A stretch of 15,562 bases of DNA from an uncultured Geobacteraceae bacterium (GTDB lineage Bacteria > Desulfobacterota > Desulfuromonadia > Geobacterales > Pseudopelobacteraceae). The stretch spans positions 1 to 15,562 of the forward strand of contig CAIRND010000422.1 in assembly GCA_903879825.1 (NCBI GenBank), in the 5' to 3' direction. The notes beneath the pieces were generated by a model. That model did no database searches and was not told the origin of the DNA. It was given only the letters and a program-made list of their open reading frames with translations. Position numbers and translations under genes: made by a program. Of the stretch, positions 1-5,597 are shown in pieces; position 1 is the stretch's first letter, and each line of letters starts with the position of its first letter.

Positions 1-81
1 CGTCAGCATCAGTAATTCAATACCAATTGCCAAAAGCAGAAGACGTCCGCGCACGGTATGCCAAAAAATAAATCGCTTCAT
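1..81 (-). CDS. Sensor histidine kinase-like protein, N-terminal fragment (runs off the left edge)
   Basis: Only the first 27 codons are present. On the minus strand an ATG at 81-79 opens a frame that stays open to base 1. It begins MKRFIFWHTVRGRLLLLAIG, a short basic cytoplasmic head followed by a hydrophobic stretch (about residues 14-26) that would be the first membrane helix. The VRGRLLLLAIG-type start resembles the beginning of membrane sensor kinases with HAMP or PAS modules in Geobacter-like bacteria. The ATG overlaps the stop codon of the sigma-54 regulator (ATGA at 81-78), so the two are probably translationally coupled. That is the usual layout for a kinase and regulator pair. No catalytic region is visible, so kinase activity is inferred from the start sequence and context only. 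A membrane diguanylate cyclase or another sensor type remains possible. Confidence 0.6.
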   Translation of the reverse strand, partial: MKRFIFWHTVRGRLLLLAIGIELLMLT

Positions 82-1565
82 CCCAGTTTTGGCCCCGGTT
101 GTTGACTGCTTTCAGCTCCGGATGCTGTTTGCTGCGGGGAAACGTGGGTTTCAAGAAGATGGGGATAGCGCAGCAACCGTTTGTTTAGCGCCTGACGCGA
201 AATCCCAAGTATGACGGCAGCAGCGCGCTGATTACCACCAGACACCCGCAACGATTCACCGATCAGATAGTCTTCCGCCTGTTTGAGTGTCGGCAGAGGC
301 CCGGTTACCCACGGCAAGGGAATGCCATCGGTGAAGCCATGATTGATAAGCGGGGTGGCCGGAGCCGGTGATTTAAATTTTGGAATAATAAGTGTTCCGG
401 ATGTTGAAACGGCTACGGCATTGCTGACCAGGCCTTTTAATTCACGCACATTGCCAGGAAAACCATACTGGCCCAACATATCAAGTGTGTCAGCAGAGAC
501 CGTCGGTGTGCGCCGCCCAAGTTCTTTTGCCACAATCCGAGAAAAATATTCCAGTAACAGGGGAATATCGTTCAAACGCTCTCGTAAAGCGGGTAAATGA
601 ATATGGTGTGAACAGAGGCGGTAGTAGAGATCACTGCGAAACGAGCCGCTTTTAATCATTTTTTCAAGACTGGAATTAGTCGCGACCAGGATTCTGGCAT
701 TTGATCTTTTTACGCTGTCTGAGCCAAGCGGATAATACTCTCCCTCCTGCAGCAAGCGGAGCAGCTTGACCTGGGAAGCGTTGCTCAAGTCTCCAATTTC
801 GTCGAGCAGCAGTGTACCTCCTGCCGCCATTTCAATTAAACCTTTACGCTCGCGGTCAGCTCCGGTAAAAGCACCGCGACCATGCCCGAACAGAGTGTCT
901 GAAAACATTATGTCATCAAGGCCTGCAACGTTGACAGTGACAAACTCTCCGCTGCGGCCGCTGACATTATGAAGAGCGCGGGCAACAAGCTCTTTCCCGG
1001 TACCGGTCTCTCCGGTAATCATTACGGCCTGATATGTCGGTGCTATTGCCTCCATGTATCTGAAAATCGTCAGCATCTTCCTGTCCTGGGTTACAATTGA
1101 CGAAAAAGCCTCAGAAACAGCGGGAACGTCACCCTTTGAGCGCGACTGTATTAAGGGGTTCCGCGCCTGAAATGACACCTTTTCAAGACAGTGGTTGATG
1201 CTTTTTATCAGCCGCTCAATGTTAACCGGCTGAGTCAGATAATCACAGGCACCCATTTTCATGCATTCAACCGCAGTCTCCTGATCATTGGTTGCAGATA
1301 CAACAATTACCGTAGTATCTGGATATTCACGAAGTATTTTCCTCAGTATCTCCGTATTTGCACCCCTGCCAGCAGAGTCGTACAATCCGTAAATAACGAC
1401 ACTCACGGGTGCTTCTGCCATAAATGACAGTGCCCTGGCGCTGGCGCTGATGCAAAAAACCCGTTTAAAACCATTGGCATGCAGCTGGACTGACATGCCG
1501 GGCATAAAATTATCCTGCTCGTCGAACAGTACAATGGGGTCTTTAGTCACTGTGATGGCGTCCAT
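78..1565 (-). CDS. Sigma-54-dependent response regulator (NtrC family) with an atypical receiver domain
   Basis: The 495-residue protein has the classic three-part NtrC layout. An N-terminal receiver spans about residues 10-125, an AAA+ domain about 155-395 and a Fis-type helix-turn-helix about 440-468. The AAA+ domain has Walker A GETGTGKE (185-192), the sigma-54-contacting GAFTGA loop (231-236), Walker B LLLDEIGD (252-259) and the arginine-finger region FRSDLYYRL (309-317). It should therefore hydrolyse ATP and open sigma-54 promoter complexes. The receiver keeps the acidic pair D15/E16 and S90. However, strand 3 reads SVVIYG, with Gly60 at the usual phospho-acceptor Asp position, and the conserved Lys of the DYLxKP motif is Gln112. 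Asp63 lies three residues away and might substitute. The C-terminus (470-495) is a Gln/Ser/Pro-rich tail. GGAG at 1574-1571 is the ribosome binding site. The gene lies between a zinc-ribbon gene and a kinase start, and probably regulates its own operon and perhaps the divergent envelope genes. Confidence 0.95.
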   Translation of the reverse strand: MDAITVTKDPIVLFDEQDNFMPGMSVQLHANGFKRVFCISASARALSFMAEAPVSVVIYGLYDSAGRGANTEILRKILREYPDTTVIVVSATNDQETAVECMKMGACDYLTQPVNIERLIKSINHCLEKVSFQARNPLIQSRSKGDVPAVSEAFSSIVTQDRKMLTIFRYMEAIAPTYQAVMITGETGTGKELVARALHNVSGRSGEFVTVNVAGLDDIMFSDTLFGHGRGAFTGADRERKGLIEMAAGGTLLLDEIGDLSNASQVKLLRLLQEGEYYPLGSDSVKRSNARILVATNSSLEKMIKSGSFRSDLYYRLCSHHIHLPALRERLNDIPLLLEYFSRIVAKELGRRTPTVSADTLDMLGQYGFPGNVRELKGLVSNAVAVSTSGTLIIPKFKSPAPATPLINHGFTDGIPLPWVTGPLPTLKQAEDYLIGESLRVSGGNQRAAAVILGISRQALNKRLLRYPHLLETHVSPQQTASGAESSQQPGPKLG

Positions 1566-1596
1566 TTATTCTCCGCTGTACAAAAGTTGGATCCTT

Positions 1597-1624
1597 AAAT
1601 GAGGGTGCGACTATAGCACCATTT
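1597..1624. other. Imperfect inverted repeat between zinc-ribbon gene and regulator gene
   Basis: GGTGC (1604-1608) pairs with GCACC (1616-1620) around a 7-base loop, and AAAT (1597-1600) pairs with ATTT (1621-1624) after a 3-base bulge. It overlaps the stop codon of the zinc-ribbon gene. There is no T tract on the minus strand, so it is not a convincing terminator. It may be an mRNA processing or stability hairpin, or chance. Confidence 0.25.
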
Positions 1625-1829
1625 AGCTACTACGCAAGTGGCCTGCATCATGGGCTACTGATACACGGCGCAAAATCCCGTACGATGTGCGTTCTTCCCG
1701 CAGGCTGACCGATCCCTCTTTTTTACATTCCTGGTTGTGACAAACATAATTATATCTGCCGATTATGGACGTTGATTTTTCCATCGGGTCCCCACATTCT
1801 GAACACAATTTGACTGGATATCGGTTCAT
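1623..1829 (-). CDS. Small Cys4 zinc-ribbon protein (Ogr/Delta-like spacing)
   Basis: A 68-residue protein from the ATG at 1829, chosen because a GGGGGGA ribosome binding site (1838-1832 region) sits just before it. A GTG 21 bases upstream is in frame but has no such site. From the chosen start, Cys9 and Cys12 (CSEC) and Cys30 and Cys35 (CHNQEC) form a C-x2-C-x17-C-x4-C pattern typical of a treble-clef or zinc-ribbon fold. The spacing and the YVCHNQEC segment resemble the Ogr/Delta zinc-finger activators of P2-like phages, but the resemblance is short and could be general to zinc ribbons. The tail is basic and serine/arginine rich. It is the first gene of the minus-strand operon, 57 bases before the sigma-54 regulator. 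A DNA- or protein-binding accessory role is inferred. No exact family is recognised. Confidence 0.7.
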   Translation of the reverse strand: MNRYPVKLCSECGDPMEKSTSIIGRYNYVCHNQECKKEGSVSLREERTSYGILRRVSVAHDAGHLRSS

Positions 1830-1870
1830 AGTCCCCCCAGGCATACACACTGTTTATGGCAATGAGACTT

Positions 1871-1885
1871 ACAACTAATGTGCCA
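1871..1885 (-). promoter_or_regulatory. Sigma-54 promoter for the zinc-ribbon/regulator/kinase operon
   Basis: Read on the minus strand the bases are TGGCAC (1885-1880), five bases ATTAG, then TTGT (1874-1871). This matches the sigma-54 consensus TGGCAC-N5-TTGC, with the GG and the final pair exactly ten bases apart. The only departure is GT for GC at -12. The predicted transcript start is near 1859, leaving about 30 bases of leader before the zinc-ribbon ATG at 1829. Because the operon encodes a sigma-54 activator, self-activation is the simple reading. Confidence 0.7.
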
Positions 1886-1950
1886 AGCGAGACGTTACGA
1901 TATAGCCTAATAAATTCAGTGGGTTGTCAGCCGCAATTCGTCACAACTTA

Positions 1951-1968
1951 ATAGCGACAAAAGTTGAC
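1951..1968 (+). repeat. CGACAAAAGTTG motif, copy 1 (single site)
   Basis: ATAGCGACAAAAGTTGAC occurs here and again, identical over all 18 bases, at 2018-2035. It lies about 65 bases upstream of the -24 element of the minus-strand sigma-54 promoter, within the usual range of an upstream activator site. A ten-base core of it (ACAAAAGTTG) also occurs at 1580-1589, just ahead of the regulator's ribosome binding site. Confidence 0.75.
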
Positions 1969-2017
1969 AGGACTTGAGTTTATTTGGTTTTGAAAAACGA
2001 TTACAGTACATTACAAC

Positions 2018-2050
2018 ATAGCGACAAAAGTTGACGCGCAACTTTTGTCG
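2018..2050. repeat. CGACAAAAGTTG motif, copies 2 and 3, forming a perfect 12-bp dyad
   Basis: The second direct copy (2018-2035) is followed by an inverted copy. CGACAAAAGTTG (2022-2033) and CAACTTTTGTCG (2039-2050) are exact reverse complements separated by ACGCG. A 29-base dyad of this kind is typical of a dimeric regulator site such as the enhancer site of an NtrC-type activator. The alternative is a decayed transposon end carrying repeated transposase sites. No transposase is nearby. Confidence 0.75.
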
Positions 2051-2140
2051 AGCACATTTATTAAAATATCGGCCCGGATTACACAAAATCTAATTGAATT
2101 AATGAGACGCAACGCGTATAGAGGTATGCATGTTTTTTTA

Positions 2141-2149
2141 TGATATACT
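2141..2149 (+). promoter_or_regulatory. Possible extended -10 promoter for the FecR/SLH/LPP20 operon
   Basis: TGATATACT contains an extended -10 (TG, one base, TATACT), with five of six matches to TATAAT. No good -35 hexamer lies 16-18 bases upstream, as expected for some extended -10 promoters. It would give a leader of about 60 bases before the GTG start at 2219. Confidence 0.4.
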
Positions 2150-2218
2150 ATCCACTCAACTTCTGTAAAAACTGAATATATCCAGCATCACACTCAAATG
2201 GGTGGTAAGGGGGTAATC

Positions 2219-3265
2219 GTGTTCAGAACAATGATTCTATATTTCGCCCTACTCGCAGTAGTATCAACGCCCCCCGCTTTTTCTTCACCTGTAGGGGTCG
2301 TCACAAAATTTAGTGGCGACGTTTATTTCAGAGCCAAGGACAACACCGCCTATCAACCGATTAAAGCCGCGATGGAACTGTCCGAGGGGTGGTGGATCAA
2401 AACGGGCAAAAATGGTTGGTTGGAACTCAATCTGATCGATAAAAGCACACTCACCCTCGCTAACCATTCAGAACTTGAACTCACACGGCTCCAGATTGAC
2501 AAAGCAAACAAAGACGGGCTTTTTACACTTACCCAAGGTAAATTACGGGCCTCTGTAGCCAAAACTCCCGGCTTGACCTCCTCAATCAAGTTCAAAAACA
2601 AAAATGTCGTTGCCGGCGTCAAGGGCACAGAGTTTTTGATGCTCTCCGAAGGCCCTGCCAATGTTTTTTTTGGCAATGAAGGCAGTGTCGCAATACAGGG
2701 ACATGACGACAAGGAAAAAACTCTTTTACCGCAGTACATGACCCAGACGACGCGGGGGTACACTCCTATTGATCCGGTCGCTGTCGAACCGAATACCCAG
2801 ATTTCCGCTGCCAAAGATGCGTTCGAAGCCGTAACCCGGACAGTCGCGCCGGAAGAATGGCTGGCCTCCGATAACTTCCCTTCCATAATAGCCCGTTGGA
2901 ACATCACCTATGGCCATTACCTTGCCGACGCAGGAAAATATGAGCAGGCGCTGCAAGTCTTCCAGATAGCTCTTGACCTTACAAAAGCAGCTGACATCCG
3001 CTGCGACGCCCGGCAGGAACGTGGGGCGGTCTATGCCAGATTCTTGGGGAATCTTGAGGCGGCGCTGGCTGAATATCTGCTTATTCTGGAAGAGTACCCA
3101 AAATCCGTGCAGGCTGAATCCGCGCTTTTCCACACGGGCCAGATCCTTCAGGAGCTTTCTTTTACGGATAAGGCACGAGAAAAGTTTCAGATTTATCAGC
3201 GCAGATACCCGCACGGCAAGCACAAGAGCACCATTGAAACATTGCTTGGCATTCTCAACAAATAG
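2219..3265 (+). CDS. Exported FecR-domain protein with C-terminal TPR repeats
   Basis: A 348-residue protein. The GTG at 2219 is chosen because AAGGGGG (2207-2213) stands five bases before it; an in-frame ATG at 2198 lies ahead of that site. The signal peptide spans about residues 1-22 (…PPAFS) and is followed directly by a FecR domain (about 25-155): GDVYFRA, the LKTG-like WWIKTGKNGWLEL, and the VAGVKGTEF strand motif usual in periplasmic FecR modules. A hinge (about 160-225) leads to helical TPR-like repeats (about 230-345; for example YGHYLADAGKYEQALQVFQI). It lacks the anti-sigma helix and TonB-signalling layout of true FecR, so it is more likely a periplasmic scaffold that binds polymer or protein partners. 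It is the first gene of the plus-strand run, divergent from the sigma-54 regulator operon and 50 bases from the SLH lipoprotein. Confidence 0.85.
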   Translation: MFRTMILYFALLAVVSTPPAFSSPVGVVTKFSGDVYFRAKDNTAYQPIKAAMELSEGWWIKTGKNGWLELNLIDKSTLTLANHSELELTRLQIDKANKDGLFTLTQGKLRASVAKTPGLTSSIKFKNKNVVAGVKGTEFLMLSEGPANVFFGNEGSVAIQGHDDKEKTLLPQYMTQTTRGYTPIDPVAVEPNTQISAAKDAFEAVTRTVAPEEWLASDNFPSIIARWNITYGHYLADAGKYEQALQVFQIALDLTKAADIRCDARQERGAVYARFLGNLEAALAEYLLILEEYPKSVQAESALFHTGQILQELSFTDKAREKFQIYQRRYPHGKHKSTIETLLGILNK

Positions 3266-3315
3266 TGACCAACACACCACCACCACGACTTAAACATTCA
3301 AGGAGGAGGAAAACG

Positions 3316-4527
3316 ATGAGAGACAAATTAATTCAGATATCCCTGATGTTTGCAACCGGCGCGCTGTTCCTGTCCGGCTGTTCCACCGTCGCACCGAAGT
3401 GCACCGCAGTTGAAGACAATCCTGCCCATCATTACCAGGTCGGCATGCAGGCCTTGGAAGATGGTAAGGTTTCAGTTGCTCAGGAAAAATTTGAGCGCGC
3501 CCTGTACTGTGATGATGAGTTCAGCATTGCCCATTCCGGCATGGCCATCGTTTTTGCAGAAAAGGTAAAAGCTCAGTCTGACACCGGCTTTAAGAGCGTT
3601 GAAATTGAGCGGGTGGCTGAAGAATTGAAGAAGGCAAAAAAGCAGGCTGAACGTCCCGACCAGAATTTTGATTACTACACAGCGGTCGTCCGCACAAATA
3701 CCCTCATAAAACCAAAAGATTGGCTGAACGATGCTGACGACGCTTATAAAGACGGCGTCAAACTCAGCGTTGATGAGCGCAAACTTTCCTACTACCTTGG
3801 CACAGAGGCACTGCCGTACTTTATGGGTGTGGCCTGGCTCGAAGGCAGGGAATTCCAGAAAGCCCGCGACTCTTTCAGCAGCGTCCTCAATGCTAAACGT
3901 GAGGGGAAATGGCATGAAAAAGCCGACAAAGGCTGGAAACGGGTGGATAGAATAGTCCGGGCTATGGGAGGCATCACCCTCGGTGATGTCGGTAAGTCAA
4001 TCGCCCCGAAAGAGATGGTCTCCCGCGCCGATCTCGCCGCTCTGATTATTGACGAACTGAAGATAAACAAACTGATGGCCGGTCGCATTCCGCTTGCCTC
4101 CGACGCGGCAAAAAAAGCTGAGTTTACCCCGGCAGATATGACCAGCCACCCATTTAAAGAAGAAGTTCTTACCCTGATGAAATGGAAAGTCCGCGGCATG
4201 GAAACAAAATACGATGAGACCACACATGCCTATCTGTTCAAACCGACTGATCCGGTCAGTCGCGGCGAAATGGCCTTTATTCTTGAAGACGTCCTGATCA
4301 AGCTCACCGGCGACGACAAGATCGCTACCGCCTATTTTGGGCAGGAAAAATCTCCATTCGCAGATGTTAAGCCAACCTCGGCATATTACAATGCGGTTAT
4401 GAACATGACCAGCCGCAGTATAATGGAAAGCGAACTGTCCGGAGAGTTCCGCGTTAATTCACCTGTTGACGGAGCCGAGGCGCTATTGGCCATTCGCATG
4501 CTGAAGCAAAAAATAAATATTTACTAA
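3316..4527 (+). CDS. Lipoprotein with TPR and S-layer homology (SLH) domains
   Basis: A 403-residue lipoprotein. The start at 3316 follows the purine-rich AGGAGGAGGA (3301-3310); an upstream in-frame extension is basic and would bury the signal. The lipobox is FLSGC with Cys22 as the lipidated residue. A TPR-like helical pair follows (about 37-70, QVGMQALEDGKVSVAQEKFE), then a mostly helical section with a second TPR-like pair (about 165-195). The C-terminal part has SLH-type repeats: the end of one at about 225-250 (VSRADLAALIIDEL), a full one at about 272-326 (FKPTDPVSRGEMAFILEDVL) and one at about 345-397 (SPFADVKPTSAYYNAVMN). SLH modules bind pyruvylated or other cell-wall polymers. In a lipoprotein of a Gram-negative cell this would suit tethering the outer membrane to peptidoglycan. 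It sits between the FecR-TPR and LPP20-like genes in one operon. Confidence 0.85.
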   Translation: MRDKLIQISLMFATGALFLSGCSTVAPKCTAVEDNPAHHYQVGMQALEDGKVSVAQEKFERALYCDDEFSIAHSGMAIVFAEKVKAQSDTGFKSVEIERVAEELKKAKKQAERPDQNFDYYTAVVRTNTLIKPKDWLNDADDAYKDGVKLSVDERKLSYYLGTEALPYFMGVAWLEGREFQKARDSFSSVLNAKREGKWHEKADKGWKRVDRIVRAMGGITLGDVGKSIAPKEMVSRADLAALIIDELKINKLMAGRIPLASDAAKKAEFTPADMTSHPFKEEVLTLMKWKVRGMETKYDETTHAYLFKPTDPVSRGEMAFILEDVLIKLTGDDKIATAYFGQEKSPFADVKPTSAYYNAVMNMTSRSIMESELSGEFRVNSPVDGAEALLAIRMLKQKINIY

Positions 4528-4546
4528 AATACGGGAGGAATCACCT

Positions 4547-5467
4547 ATGAAAACCATTATCACAACAATCCTGCTTTCCTTGGCGCTTGCCATGGTTGCC
4601 CATGCTGATGGCGTCCAGGTAGACGTTTCTATTACCAAGACGCAGAACTTCCTCGAAGAGAATAAACTTGCACTCATCAAAGGAGCAGGAGGCGCTCATG
4701 ATGATCTGACCGCTTTTAGTCAGGACTCAATAATGTTCTATGGCGAAGCGGCAGGAAACCCGGCTCATAAGACACTGGCACAACGTGGAATTAATGCCAA
4801 ACGTGCGGCAGTCACCATCGCCCAACGCGCCCTGACAGAATATCTGGAAGGTATTGTTATAGTTGGTGCCACACTGGTGAAAGACAGCATCATGCAAAAT
4901 GATGTTATCGTCTCGACCGTTACGGGTTTTGTCAAAGGAAGCCAGGTTGTGCACCAGGAATACAATGAGGATACCGACATCGCAACGGCAGTAATTAAAG
5001 TTGCTATACGCGGACCCAAAGGATTTGCTTCCACTTTTTACGAGAAGTTGTCCACTGATCCGGTTCTGAAAAAAGCGGTAAAAACAGACAAAAAACCGTT
5101 CATCGCGCCTGAAGTCAAACTCGACGTTGCTTTTGACGGCCTGATTATCGATGCCACCGAGCAGAATTTTCGCCCGGCGCTGATAAACCGAATCTTTGCA
5201 ACCAAGGGTGATGTCCTGTACGACCCCGCAAAAATCAGCCAGAAAGTGCTTGTTGAACAGGGGTGCGGTGAATATACCAACAGTGTAGACAAAGCAAAAG
5301 CCGCCCTGGGCACCAGAGGCGTCAAAAACCCGCTGATAATCAAGGCATCCGGCGCGACGAACCCCGCCGATCTTCAGGTAACAGACGACGACGCAGTGAC
5401 GATCTACTCCGCCGACCAAAAAGGCAGCTTTATGGCAGCAGCAAAAGTTGCATTTGTATTGAAATAA
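4547..5467 (+). CDS. LPP20-family exported protein
   Basis: A 306-residue exported protein. Its start follows GGGAGGA (4533-4539). The signal peptide spans residues 1-20, with likely cleavage after AHA. About residues 75-155 match the LPP20/FlgP type of fold: a helix of Ala-rich residues (NAKRAAVTIAQRALTEYL), a beta region containing SIMQNDVIVSTVTGFVKG, then VVHQEYNEDTDIATAVIKVAI. A second domain (about 188-306) begins DVAFDGLIIDATEQNFRPAL and resembles the GLIIDARGL-type C-terminal module I recognise from LPP20-like proteins of delta-proteobacteria. It lacks a lipobox, unlike many LPP20 proteins, so it is likely soluble in the periplasm or assembled on the outer membrane. It is the last gene before the terminator at 5484-5516. 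The family assignment rests on pattern; the exact role is unknown. Confidence 0.75.
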   Translation: MKTIITTILLSLALAMVAHADGVQVDVSITKTQNFLEENKLALIKGAGGAHDDLTAFSQDSIMFYGEAAGNPAHKTLAQRGINAKRAAVTIAQRALTEYLEGIVIVGATLVKDSIMQNDVIVSTVTGFVKGSQVVHQEYNEDTDIATAVIKVAIRGPKGFASTFYEKLSTDPVLKKAVKTDKKPFIAPEVKLDVAFDGLIIDATEQNFRPALINRIFATKGDVLYDPAKISQKVLVEQGCGEYTNSVDKAKAALGTRGVKNPLIIKASGATNPADLQVTDDDAVTIYSADQKGSFMAAAKVAFVLK

Positions 5468-5483
5468 CAGTGTAATTAGTAAT

Positions 5484-5516
5484 GGCGGGGTGGCTGTGCG
5501 GCAACCCCGCCTTTTT
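5484..5516 (+). terminator. Rho-independent terminator after the LPP20-like gene
   Basis: GGCGGGGT (5484-5491) pairs perfectly with ACCCCGCC (5504-5511) around a 12-base loop and is followed by five T (5512-5516). It ends the FecR/SLH/LPP20 unit, 16 bases after the stop codon. Confidence 0.85.
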
Positions 5517-5597
5517 GTATGCGAATGAGGTAATGGCGGTAAATAAGTTTAGAACTTTTAGTAATAATGCCATCTTGTACGCATATATGAGGCTCAC

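Larger units (their letters stand above)
1886..2218. other. Divergent intergenic region holding the repeats and promoters
   Basis: About 390 non-coding bases (1830-2218) separate the two divergent operons. They hold, in order, the sigma-54 promoter on the minus strand, the three CGACAAAAGTTG motifs and an extended -10 element on the plus strand. An AT-rich odd palindrome TAATTGAATTA sits at 2091-2101. No sigma-54-like GG-N10-GC was found on the plus strand between the repeats and the FecR gene. No small gene with a credible ribosome binding site was found. Confidence 0.6.

Noticed and set aside
1951..2050. A CRISPR-like array made of the 18-base repeats
   Set aside because: Only two direct copies and one inverted copy with unequal spacing, and no cas genes.
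2353..3286. Overlapping antisense frames of 184 and 186 codons under the FecR-TPR gene
   Set aside because: No ribosome binding site, no recognisable motif, and the plus-strand protein has a clear signal peptide and domains.
5533..5549. Possible sigma-54 promoter before the transglutaminase-like gene (TGGCGG then AAGT)
   Set aside because: The GG and GT are ten bases apart, but the -12 half AAGT lacks the TT and the C, and the -24 half lacks the AC. It is too weak to call.
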